DNA from: CAVSWT01 sp963782985
GTDB lineage: Bacteria; Bacteroidota; Ignavibacteria; Ignavibacteriales; Ignavibacteriaceae
DNA: 64,000 nucleotides
Direction: 5' to 3'
Assembly (NCBI GenBank): GCA_963782985.1
Contig: CAWALU010000001.1
Span: 1-64,000, forward strand
The notes below the pieces were generated by a model. The model was not told the DNA's origin, did no database searches, and saw nothing but the letters and a program-made list of their open reading frames with translations. A program made the translations under genes and the position numbers. Of the stretch, positions 10,342-18,092 are shown one piece after another. Position 1 is the first letter of the stretch. The number at the start of each line of letters is the position of its first letter.

Positions 10342-10755
10342 AAAGAAATAAAAAAATACTAATCGCTTGAAGTGGTGATGGCAAGGAAGCAAAAGTTCTT
10401 TCTCAATTATTTTCTGAAAGTAAGATAATTGCGATTGATATATCTATTACAGATAGTATGGATGGTGAAAGTAGTTTTAAAAAGGGTGACCTTCACAGTT
10501 TAGAATTTAATAATAATTCATTTGATCTTATTTATTTCTATCATGTGTTGGAACATGTTTCTAATCCGGATATCGTTTTATCTGAAATATCAAGGGAATT
10601 AAATTATGGAGGAGTCTTTTTTATTGGGCTTCCAAATAGAAATAGGTTAATTGGCTATATTGGAAGCCATGTTAAAATTAATAAGGTAAAGGCTAATATT
10701 GCTGATTATAAGATGAAGTTTAAAGGTAAATTCAAAAATGAATTAGGTGCTAATA
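10342..10755 (+). pseudogene. Class I methyltransferase remnant (5' and 3' damaged)
   Basis: The translated frame reads KKILIA, a TGA at 10368-10370, then SGDGKEAKVLSQLF, IIAIDISITDSMDG, NSFDLIYFYHVLEHVSNPD and YGGVFFIGLPNRNRL. These are motif I (normally A-G-S-G-D-G), the acidic strand-2 end, and the strand-4/5 region of a Methyltransf_11 enzyme. The upstream part (10239-10330) is out of frame. Downstream the frame runs into a piece of UDP-galactopyranose mutase near 10750, so the 3' end has been replaced. This is a dead gene left by recombination. Confidence 0.68.
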
Positions 10756-10950
10756 CCGGTTTTCCAGGTGTAGCTTTTGCCCGCTGTGCCGCAGACGCAG
10801 GTTATACGGTTCACATAATTGACGAGAGGGAAACACATCGGCGGAAATTATTATACCTTTAAAGACGAAGAATCCGGTGTGGAAGTTCATAAATACGGGC
10901 CGCATATTTTTCACACAAAATCAAAAGAGATTTGGGATTTTGTCGAGTAA
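10756..10950 (+). pseudogene. glf: UDP-galactopyranose mutase, N-terminal fragment
   Basis: The sequence GFPGVAFARCAADAGYTVHI, with IDERETH following, is the start of a flavoprotein dinucleotide-binding fold. After a one-base shift near 10843 it continues as HIGGNYYTFKDEESGVEV, then HKYGPHIFHTKSKEIWDFV. The HIGGN and YGPHIFHT blocks are hallmarks of UDP-galactopyranose mutase, which makes UDP-galactofuranose. Only about 65 of the usual 370 or so residues remain, and the fragment is joined directly to the methyltransferase remnant. It shows that the locus once made or lay near genes for a galactofuranose-containing glycan. Confidence 0.8.
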
Positions 10951-11215
10951 GACAAATCGGTGAGGGTTCAATAAAGAAGTGTAAACTATTAAAGGTGTCC
11001 TTGAAATTGTTGATGCAGACATCGATTTTTAGATTTCAAATAAGTTGAATCTGTACTGCTGTATAGGAAATGATGTACAACTAAATTTTATAGCTTTGGG
11101 AGCCTGATATTTAAACGATATTAGTAATGCAGCTGTCAATTTTTTCAACTCAGTGCGTTAACTCACTATTCATATTTATATTATTTTTTATTATTTTTTG
11201 TCGCTTAAAGATTAG
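10951..11215. other. Gene-free, degraded sequence
   Basis: I see no intact gene in these 265 bases. Short translated stretches such as LYCCIGNDVQLNF and NDISNAAVNFFNSV hint at former coding sequence broken by stops, but I cannot assign them to a family. The stretch separates the glf fragment from the wecG-type gene. Confidence 0.5.
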
Positions 11216-11973
11216 ATGAAGACAAATATTTTAGGCTGCCATATAAGCAATTTAGCTTCTTACAGTGAAGCTTATAATGAATTACTGTCATACAGATTAA
11301 AGAATACTCCGGCTTATGTAACAGTGAACAATGTTCATACAGTTATTGAAGGTGTAAGGAATAGTCACTATAAAAAAATAATTAATAATGCATTATTAGC
11401 TTTGCCGGACGGCAAGCCGCTTTCTGTTGCTGCAAAGCTGAAAGGTGAAAAAAATATTACTCGTATTTTCGGTCCCACCTTTATGGAAAAGGCAATTGAT
11501 TGGGGACAAAAAGATAACTTAACGCACTTCTTTTTTGGCAGTTCCGAAGATACTTTAGAAAAGTTGAAAGCATCTGTGAATTCAAAATATCCTAAAGCAA
11601 AAATAGTTGGAATGATTTCGCCTCCTTACCGTCCATTGACGAATTCCGAAAATGAAAATTATATTTCTATTATAAACAATAGTAATGCCGATTTAATATG
11701 GATTGGATTAGGGGCGCCTAAGCAGGAAATCTGGATGTACGAAAATTATAAAATGCTTAATAAAGGAGTCATGATCGGCATAGGCGCCGGCTTTGATTAT
11801 TTAGCAGGCAATACACAGCACGCGCCTGAGTGGATGAAAAACTTTTCGCTGGAATGGCTGTACAGGCTAATTCAAGAGCCGGGCAGATTGTGGAAGAGAT
11901 ATTTAGTTACCAATACACTTTTCCTTATTTTATATTAGCGCTTGAATTACTTGGATTGAAAAAGTTTGAATGA
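11216..11973 (+). CDS. WecG/TagA/CpsF family glycosyltransferase
   Basis: A GT26 enzyme that transfers a sugar such as N-acetylmannosaminuronic acid or N-acetylmannosamine onto an undecaprenyl-linked acceptor. Family blocks: YVTVNNVHTVIEG, ALPDGKPLSVAAK with the conserved aspartate, ITRIFGPTFMEKAI, FFFGSSEDT, ADLIWIGLGAPKQEIWM, IGIGAGFDYLAGNT and LEWLYRLIQEPGRLWKRY. In the given sequence it stops at 11938, but removing a two-base AT duplication near 11930 extends it with LELLGLKKFE to TGA 11973, the usual family ending. A second degenerate copy of that ending lies at 13239-13319. Membrane-associated by the hydrophobic C-terminus. Confidence 0.88.
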
Positions 11974-12110
11974 ATGTAAGATTAAAAGATTAAAAGATTA
12001 AAAGATAGAAGATTGAAAGAATGAATGATTGAATGGTTGAATGAAAGATTGAATGATTGAATGATTGAATGAAGATAGGCGGAATGAATGAATTATAAAA
12101 GAGGAGAGCA
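11974..12110 (+). repeat. Simple repeats (AGATTAAA and GATTGAATG units)
   Basis: After the wecG-type gene come three AAGATTAA-type units and then about eight units related to GATTGAATG. The same series, beginning with the same TAAGATTAAAAGATTAAAAG, is found again at 13320-13452 after the second wecG tail. Similar short units flank the four-helix-bundle genes elsewhere in the locus, so this may be one arm of a lost cassette. Confidence 0.75.
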
Positions 12111-12204
12111 GAATGTTATTAGATATTCTATTTTAAAATAATTAAATTATACGAAGATAATATTAAATAGTGAAAATCATTATTAATCCGGTAAGGAATT
12201 AAAT

Positions 12205-12426
12205 ATGGATATATCAGTTAAAATACCTGAACTTAATATAAAGGAAGATGAAATAAAGCTTTTATTAGCAGTAAAGTTATTTGAAGAAGGACTTGTATCA
12301 TTAGGCAAGGCAGCAGAGGTTTCTGAATATTCGGAAAAGGCATTTACAGAAATACTCCTTCATAAGGGAATACCCCCTATCAAATATTCCGGATTTGATT
12401 TGCAAAAAGAAATAGACAATGCCTGA
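12205..12426 (+). CDS. UPF0175 family antitoxin
   Basis: A 73-residue protein with the UPF0175 layout: a short beta segment (ISVKIPELN), then helices with LLLAVKLFEEGLVSLGKAAE and FTEILLHKGIPPIKYS. The family acts as the DNA-binding antitoxin partner of PIN-like DUF3368 toxins. It overlaps the next gene by 8 bases, as is common in toxin-antitoxin pairs. A purine-rich GGTAAGGA lies about 8 bases before the ATG. It likely represses its own operon, though I see no clear operator palindrome. Confidence 0.85.
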   Translation: MDISVKIPELNIKEDEIKLLLAVKLFEEGLVSLGKAAEVSEYSEKAFTEILLHKGIPPIKYSGFDLQKEIDNA

Positions 12427-12874
12427 AAAAATAATAATTGATACTTCTGTCCTTATTGCTCTCGAAAAACTTAACTTACTCTCATTACTGTGTAATGTTT
12501 ATGATGAAGTATGGGTACCAGAAGCTGTTAAAAAAGAATTTGGGGAAATAATGCTTCCATGTGTTATTATTAAAAAAAGCCAGAGTAATTTAATACAGTT
12601 ATTAGGTAAAGATTTAAATTTGGGTAAAGGGGAAGCTGAAGTAATTTCATTAGCGCATGAAAATAAAACGAAAGTTTTGATTGATGATTTGAAAGCCCGT
12701 AAAATTGCGATAAACCTGCAAATTCAGGTTTCAGGTACAGTAGGATTTTTAGTGAAAGCCTATCAGTTAAACCTAATAACCAGTGCGTATGAAAATGTAC
12801 ACAAACTTATTAATATGGGTTTTTATGTTTCCGATCAATTGCAATCAGAAATTAAGCAGTTAGAGCAGAAATGA
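12419..12874 (+). CDS. DUF3368 PIN-like toxin
   Basis: A 151-residue PIN-domain protein, presumably a Mg-dependent RNase. Acidic PIN residues are visible in IIIDTSVLIALEK near the start, in GKGEAEVISLAHE near residue 75 and in KVLIDDLKARKIA near residue 90. The tail FLVKAYQLNLI is typical of DUF3368. It starts inside the antitoxin gene in another frame (8-base overlap). The pair sits between two copies of the wecG 3' end in the polysaccharide locus, suggesting insertion. Both genes look intact. Confidence 0.87.
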   Translation: MPEKIIIDTSVLIALEKLNLLSLLCNVYDEVWVPEAVKKEFGEIMLPCVIIKKSQSNLIQLLGKDLNLGKGEAEVISLAHENKTKVLIDDLKARKIAINLQIQVSGTVGFLVKAYQLNLITSAYENVHKLINMGFYVSDQLQSEIKQLEQK

Positions 12875-13238
12875 ATATAGATGGGAAACATTGCCGGAAA
12901 GAGCAGTTACTGAGATCGATTTTTGAAAATCAGTAATAAAATATAAGGATAAACGAATGTCAGGAATGACATTTGATTGGAATGACGAGTTTAGGATTTG
13001 GATTTTATTCGACACTCTCACCGAAGGCCGGGCAGGCAATTTCGGCAGCCAGATCAGAAGTATTGCTGCCTCATTTATAAAAAACTCAATAGTTGATTTA
13101 TCCTAGGTATCTGAAGTATGCGCATGCTGAAATAGAAGTGTAAAAGCAACAATCGAAGATTAGAGTACAATTCTTTATTGACCAATGCTGCATTTAATAT
13201 TTATATATTAATATTCGTTTCAAATCAGCCGACACATA
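12875..13238. other. No recognisable gene
   Basis: About 364 bases after the toxin gene. I find no frame longer than about 40 codons with recognisable family features and no clear terminator. Stretches such as TCAGGAATGACATTTGATTG look like old coding or repeat sequence but cannot be assigned. Confidence 0.5.
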
Positions 13239-13319
13239 TACTTAATATTTTTTTTCTTTATTACATTGTTTTTAGTTTATATAACACTTGAGGTGCTCGG
13301 ATTAAAGAAGTTTGAATGA
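13239..13319 (+). pseudogene. Duplicated wecG-type 3' end
   Basis: The frame LIFFFFITLFLVYITLEVLG followed by LKKFE and TGA 13317-13319 matches the ending of the wecG-type gene at 11930-11973 (NTLFLI...LELLGLKKFE). The same simple repeat (GTAAGATTAAAAGATTAAAAG) follows both. Divergence at synonymous and other sites shows it is an old copy. Only the last 25 or so codons can be recognised. Confidence 0.7.
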
Positions 13320-13452
13320 AAGTAAGATTAAAAGATTAAAAGATTGAAAAAATGCAAAAAAAATGAAAGATGAAAGATTGAATGGTTGAAAGATTGAATG
13401 ATTGAAAGATTGAATGAATGATTGAATGATTGAATGGTTGAAAGATTGAAAG
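13320..13452 (+). repeat. Simple repeats (AGATTAAA and GATTGAATG units)
   Basis: A second run of AAGATTAA units followed by about nine imperfect GATTGAATG/GATTGAAAG units, parallel to 11974-12110. No reading frame of interest lies in it. Confidence 0.75.
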
Positions 13453-14042
13453 ATCACAAGACTCGCTTACCCTGCCTACCGGTCAGGCAGGCGCAGGCAG
13501 GTTGAATGATTTTAATAACGGCGAAAAAGAGCTTTGCCAAACTTCACTTAATATTAAAGCAAAAGGATTTTTATAGTTAAATAAAAGAAACAAAATTTTT
13601 TTAATAACTAGGAACTCATCCCCACCCTTCTTCCCGCCTGCCAAATAAATTGTTCGGTGGGCAGGTTCCGAAGAGAAGGGCTTGCTGGAGATGAGAACAC
13701 CTTATTATTTTCCCTTGACAAAATTTCAAATGATTTTTGACAGAATGATAAATGGAATGATTTTTCTAAAATAAGTCTCTCTCTTAGTAAGAGAGAGATA
13801 AAGAGAGAGTTCCGTTGCTTGGATTCGATACGGTCAGTTTTGCCAAACCTCACTTAATATTAAAACAAAAAATTATATTTTCTTTTTTACACTGATTTCG
13901 CCGCTGCTATAATTATTAAACTCAATTTACTTTTTTAGTCATTATATTCATCTTCCTCATTTCTCGCCTTGCTAAGGAGAGGGTGAGGATTAGCGTTCAT
14001 TTTCAAATTTAAATTTGCTCGGGTACGATTCGATAAATCTTT
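13453..14042. other. Long intergenic region with palindromes
   Basis: No gene is visible in these 590 bases. They hold several short palindromes: CCTGCCT (13471-13477) with AGGCAGG (13485-13491); a pair of CCTGCC/GGCAGG arms at about 13630-13665; and TCTCTCTCTTA (13776-13786) with TAAGAGAGAGA (13788-13798). These look like REP-like intergenic repeats. The promoter of the sugar transferase gene must lie toward the end, but I cannot define it. Confidence 0.6.
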
Positions 14043-15443
14043 ATGCAGACTTATAGAAAAATAGTATATTCAATTAGGATAGCGGTGGACATCGCCATTA
14101 TTATAATTTCATACTTTTTATCAGTTGATTTTATAAAAACATTTACCAGTTATACTTTCACTACAAACTCTTTTTTTCTTCTCTTTTTCCTCCTGGTTGT
14201 ATGGATGTATTCAACTAAAATAACGGGGCTTTATGATGAGTTCCGCGGGCGGTATTTTACTGAGGAACTTGTAGCAATAATCAAAAATGTTTTTGTGCTT
14301 GCCATAAGCACTATTGTAATGCTGTTTTTACTTAAAGACGAGTCGCTCTCACGCCAGTTTGTGATTATTTTTGTAGGGATCATTTTAGTCCTCCTCACTT
14401 TAGAGAAATTGTTATTCCGATTAAATCTTTCCCTTATAAGAAGGAAAGGAAGAAACTTAAGGAGCTTATTAATAATCGGCGCAGGGAATGTGGGGAAGAA
14501 TTTTTACGAAGCCATAAAAGATAATCCTCATTTTGGATTTAATATCATCGGCTTTATTGACGACGATAAGAAAACATTTCTTAATGGAAAATATCTTGGT
14601 AAAATTAAAGACCTCGATACTGTTTTGGATTTAAGAAAAGTTGACGATGTAATTATAGCTCTTCCAAATTATGCTTCGGATACAATTGAATCGGTTGTTA
14701 GAACCTGCGAGAGATATACTATACGGGTGAGAATAATTCCTGATTACTTTAAATTTGTATCAACAAAGTACAGCATTTCATTATTCGGCAGCTTCCCGGT
14801 TGTTTCGGTAAGAGAGGATAGAGTAAATGATATTCACTGGCGTTTATTAAAACGCGGAATTGATACCGGCATTTCGCTTATTCTTTTTATATTGATTTTC
14901 TCATGGATGTGGGTAGTTATTGCTATTGCCATAAAATTATCTTCTACCGGTAAAGTGTTTTTTAAGCAGGAGCGCTGGGGGAGGGATAATAAAAAATTTA
15001 TCACTTATAAATTTCGTACAATGGCGCCGGATACAGTGGAAGTGGATGAAAACGGTAGATTTAATCAGGTTAAAAAAAATGATCCTCGCGTAACAAGAAT
15101 TGGAAAGTTTTTACGTAAGACAAACTTAGACGAGCTTCCTCAATTTTGGAATGTATTAAAAGGCGAGATGAGTTTGGTTGGACCGCGTCCTCATCCTACG
15201 CCGTTGAATGTACAATCGCGCGATAAAATAAGTTTATATATGCTTCGTCATCTCGTTAAGCCTGGCATAACAGGCTGGGCGCAGGTTAACGGTTACCGCG
15301 GCGAGACTAATACTCCCGATCTTATGCAAAAAAGAATTGATCACGATTTATGGTATATTGAAAACTGGTCGGTTTTGCTTGATATACAAATTTTATTTTT
15401 AACTTTATGGCAGATGATAAAGGGAGATCCGAAGGCGTATTAG
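14043..15443 (+). CDS. Undecaprenyl-phosphate sugar phosphotransferase, WcaJ-type
   Basis: A 466-residue polyisoprenyl-phosphate hexose-1-phosphate transferase that starts repeat-unit assembly by loading the first sugar phosphate onto undecaprenyl phosphate. Four N-terminal membrane helices are followed by a Rossmann-like CoA-binding domain with LLIIGAGNVGKNFYEAI near residue 145 and a fifth hydrophobic segment. The catalytic bacterial sugar transferase domain then shows FKQERWGRDNKKFITYKFRT, LRKTNLDELPQFWNVLKGEM, SLVGPRPHPTPLN and LVKPGITGWAQVNGYRGET. All key blocks are present and length is normal. It is the only initiating transferase in the window. Confidence 0.93.
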   Translation: MQTYRKIVYSIRIAVDIAIIIISYFLSVDFIKTFTSYTFTTNSFFLLFFLLVVWMYSTKITGLYDEFRGRYFTEELVAIIKNVFVLAISTIVMLFLLKDESLSRQFVIIFVGIILVLLTLEKLLFRLNLSLIRRKGRNLRSLLIIGAGNVGKNFYEAIKDNPHFGFNIIGFIDDDKKTFLNGKYLGKIKDLDTVLDLRKVDDVIIALPNYASDTIESVVRTCERYTIRVRIIPDYFKFVSTKYSISLFGSFPVVSVREDRVNDIHWRLLKRGIDTGISLILFILIFSWMWVVIAIAIKLSSTGKVFFKQERWGRDNKKFITYKFRTMAPDTVEVDENGRFNQVKKNDPRVTRIGKFLRKTNLDELPQFWNVLKGEMSLVGPRPHPTPLNVQSRDKISLYMLRHLVKPGITGWAQVNGYRGETNTPDLMQKRIDHDLWYIENWSVLLDIQILFLTLWQMIKGDPKAY

Positions 15444-15455
15444 AGAAAGAAAATT

Positions 15456-15503
15456 AGATAGTGAGAGAGTAAGATAGTGAGAGAGTAAGATAGTGAGAGA
15501 GTA
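15456..15503 (+). repeat. Three perfect 16-bp tandem repeats
   Basis: AGATAGTGAGAGAGTA is repeated three times without a mismatch (15456-15471, 15472-15487, 15488-15503), directly after the sugar transferase stop codon and before a decayed four-helix-bundle gene. Its AGATAG and GTGAG words also occur in the left flank of the intact four-helix gene at 17696. Confidence 0.9.
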
Positions 15504-15544
15504 AGTTTGAATTGCTGATAATGTCAATCTGAGCCAGTCGAATT

Positions 15545-15703
15545 TCAAAAGGCTCATGCGGCGAATTAAGAACGCAATTATATATTGGAATAGAAGCCGG
15601 GTACATTGAAAACGAGATTGGATTGGAAATGATTGAAAAAGCCAAAGAAAGTTCATATATGTTAAGCTCACTAATTAGAAAAAGAAAAGAATTTATACAA
15701 TGA
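15545..15703 (+). pseudogene. Four-helix-bundle (23S IVP-like) protein, 3' fragment
   Basis: The frame SKGSCGELRTQLYIGIEAGY leads on through MIEKAKESSYMLSSLIRKRK to TGA 15701-15703. This is the C-terminal half of the four-helix-bundle family first known from 23S rRNA intervening sequences; GS-x-x-EL-x-TQL and the final helix are typical. No start or first two helices remain, so it is a remnant. It is the third member of this family in about 7 kb. Confidence 0.8.
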
Positions 15704-15933
15704 ATTGAAATTATAATTGCTTTACCTTTTAATCTATTAACCATTTGTCTTTTTATCTTAATCTTTACTTGTATCTCTTTTTAGATAACCAATTTCTTAA
15801 CAATATTCTTATCTTTTTCTCCTTATATTTTTACCTTCATCAGAGAGAACCAGGATTAAGCACAGATTAAAAAATATTCTGTGAGAATCTGTGTTAATCA
15901 GTGGTGAAGTATTCTTTTTACTGTAAATCATTT
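15704..15933. other. Intergenic with one CACAGA-type repeat
   Basis: No gene is seen. Bases about 15840-15905 are a further copy of the repeat found at 1-240 (AGGATTAAGCACAGATTAAA and CTGTGAGAATCTGTG). The open frame upstream of ATG 15934 is not likely to be translated, because the signal peptide of the next gene starts at that ATG. Confidence 0.6.
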
Positions 15934-17639
15934 ATGAAATCTAGCATAACCCTAATAATTCTTTTAACAATAATTTCTTATCCGCTGTACTCCCAAACAG
16001 TTTACGAGCCCTTGCACAGCGATGTTTATTCATTCTTATATAAAATGGCGCAGAAGGGAATTATTGAATTTGATGACCAAATAAAACCGGTTTCACGAAA
16101 TTATATTACTCAAAAGTTATTAGAAGTACAGAGTAACCAGTCAACAGCAGGAAGTGTTTTAACGGAAATTGAAAAAGAGGAGCTGGGATTTTATTTAAAG
16201 GATTTTGGTATTGAGAGGGAGGTGTTAGATGTGAAACGTGAAAGGCCGGATGTGAAAGTTGAAACGACTAATGAAGATGGTTCCAAAGTATCAAAATCAT
16301 CAATGACCATTTTGAAGAAAGACCCTTTCGGTCGGCTTAGACTTATTTTCATACAGCGATTCTTTATTCAAAATAAACGTAAGCCCGATATTAGGATTTA
16401 AATTCGGAAGCAATGACGGCAAATCACAAACACATTTTTGGAGCGGCGTTTATTTTTACGGCTACCTTGGAAAATCATTCGGCTTCAGTTTTGATTACCG
16501 CGACAATGCAGAGAACGGAAATAATATCGATATGAAAAAACAATTTACACCGGTTACTGGAATTACTCCGCTAAGCAGAAGCGCAAAATCTGTGCAGTAC
16601 AGCGAAGCGCATACAACTATATCAACCGATTGGGACTGGGGAAGTTTTACAGTAGGCAAAGATTTTCTTCAATGGGGATACGGAGAAAGCGGGCAGCTTG
16701 TCCTTTCACAAAAGGCGCCTTCATTTCCTTTTATTCGTCTTGATATAAAACCGGTCGAGTGGCTGCAATTTAATTATTTCCACGGCTGGCTTTCTTCCGA
16801 TGTAATTGACTCAAATGAAATTTACGCCTCAAGCCGCGATGGAATGAATAGAATTCTTTATCGCCAAAAATATATTGCATCTCACACTTTAACTATTACT
16901 CCAGTAAAAGGTTTAAATATTTCTTTGGGCGAATCAATTATTTACAGCGATAGGATTGAGCTTTCTTACCTAATGCCATTAATGTTTTTCAGGCTTGCCG
17001 ATCATTATTTAAGCAGGCAGAATAATAACGCCGGAGGCAACTCACAGTTCTTTGCGCAAATTAGTTCGCGTAATCATATTAAAAATACTCACTTATATTC
17101 TTCAATAATTATTGATGAAATTAGAACTACCGGCATTTTTAAACCGTCGACTCAAAGGTATCAGCTTGGCTATATGCTGGGCGCATCGTTGGCGGATTTA
17201 CCAATTGATAATTTAACTTTTACAGCGGAATACACAAAAATTTATCCTTTTACTTATGAGCATTACATCCCTACGCAGAGGTATCAAAACGCTTCTTATT
17301 TAATGGGAAGTTGGATTGGAAGCAACGCTGATTTAATTTATGGAGCTTTGAATTATAAATTTACACGCGGACTACAAACAAAAGTTTATGGTCAATATGT
17401 TCGTAAAGGCGATGAAGGCACGGCAGAGCAGCAAGCGAATTTGCCGCAGCCTCCTTTTTTATTTGGATTAAGAAATAATTATTCTTATTTCGGCGCTGAA
17501 ATTAAATATGAATTTATTCACGAGCTTTTCGCCAAAGGCAGAATTTCAGCATAGAAAAATTTCTAATCAGCAGTTAGATAAAAGTTTTTTGGATAAATCA
17601 ATAAATGAGTTTTATATTTCGGTTTATTATGGGCTTTGA
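15934..17639 (+). pseudogene. Wzi-like capsule assembly outer-membrane protein, frameshifted
   Basis: Starting at ATG 15934 the protein has a signal peptide (MKSSITLIILLTIISYPLYS) and a helical SLH-like N-terminal part (DVYSFLYKMAQKGII). After a one-base insertion near 16342 a beta-barrel region follows in the next frame: INVSPILGFKFGSNDG, DWDWGSFTVGKDFLQWGYG and ADHYLSRQNNNAGGNSQFF. A second shift near 17535 restores a barrel-type ending, EFYISVYYGL, at TGA 17637-17639. The joined protein of about 567 residues matches the Wzi/capsule assembly family, which holds polymer at the cell surface. The two shifts may be sequencing errors. Confidence 0.75.
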
Positions 17640-17642
17640 AAA

Positions 17643-18091
17643 AAGTGAGTAGGAAGTGGTGAGGGAGTTAGATAGAAAAGGAGAAAGTTGTTACGATGGA
17701 TAAACCACATAAAAAATTAATTGCATATCAAAAAGCAATGCTTCTAGTTGTAGAAGTGTACAAAATAACCGAAACTTTACCTAAGAGTGAACAATTTGGA
17801 CTTATCTCACAAATAAGGCGTTCAGCGGTTTCTATTCCATCAAATATTGCTGAAGGATCTGCCAGAAAAACTGTTAAAGATAAAAATCATTTTTATATAT
17901 TTGCCAGAGGCTCTTTAAGTGAATTGGACACTCAGTTGGAAATATGTAGGAATTTAAATTTTATTAGAGAGCAAAATTTAAAAGTTATTGATCATTTAAT
18001 GATTGAATGCGACAAATTATTATACGGCCTTATTAAAAGCACAGAAATTAAATAATTAACTATCTCACTCACTTACAACTGGCTATCTAAC
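17643..18091. repeat. Complementary flanks around the four-helix gene
   Basis: Left flank 17643-17675 and right flank 18057-18091 carry complementary words: AAGTGAGT/ACTCACTT, GTTAGATAG/CTATCTAAC and AGATAG/CTATCT (18060-18065). The order of the two longest pairs is not nested, so not all can pair at once. The AGATAG/CTATCT plus GTGAG/CTCAC set can form one nested imperfect stem with the gene in the loop. The right arm ends one base before the rfbA start codon. Confidence 0.6.
17696..18055 (+). CDS. Four-helix-bundle (23S IVP-like) protein
   Basis: An intact 119-residue member of the family found as open frames in 23S rRNA intervening sequences and related in fold to the Avd accessory protein of diversity-generating retroelements. 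Typical blocks: KKLIAYQKAMLLVVEVYKIT, FGLISQIRRSAVSIPSNIAE with GSARKT, and FYIFARGSLSELDTQLEICR. The basic surface suggests nucleic acid binding; no catalytic function is known. It lies between the wzi-like gene and rfbA, and its flanks carry complementary words (AAGTGAGT 17643-17650 with ACTCACTT 18067-18074; GTTAGATAG 17667-17675 with CTATCTAAC 18083-18091). Confidence 0.9.
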   Translation: MDKPHKKLIAYQKAMLLVVEVYKITETLPKSEQFGLISQIRRSAVSIPSNIAEGSARKTVKDKNHFYIFARGSLSELDTQLEICRNLNFIREQNLKVIDHLMIECDKLLYGLIKSTEIK

Positions 18092-18092
18092 A

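Noticed and set aside
6411..10370. In-frame TGA codons at 6411 and 10368 suggesting UGA recoding
   Set aside because: Neighbouring genes use TGA as a normal stop and TGG for tryptophan, and both cases lie in genes with further frameshifts.
12003..13452. GATTGAATG repeat runs as CRISPR or origin iterons
   Set aside because: Units are irregular, without spacers, and no replication or cas gene is near.
13608..13853. 81-codon minus-strand frame
   Set aside because: It covers intergenic palindromes and simple repeats; composition is not like a gene.
15456..15503. Tandem repeats as a CRISPR array
   Set aside because: The repeats are adjacent with no spacers and there are no cas genes.
15405..15744. 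Minus-strand frames of 88 and 96 codons
   Set aside because: They are antisense to the 16-bp tandem repeats and to the four-helix remnant; the repeats give artificial SHYLTLSLS-type strings.
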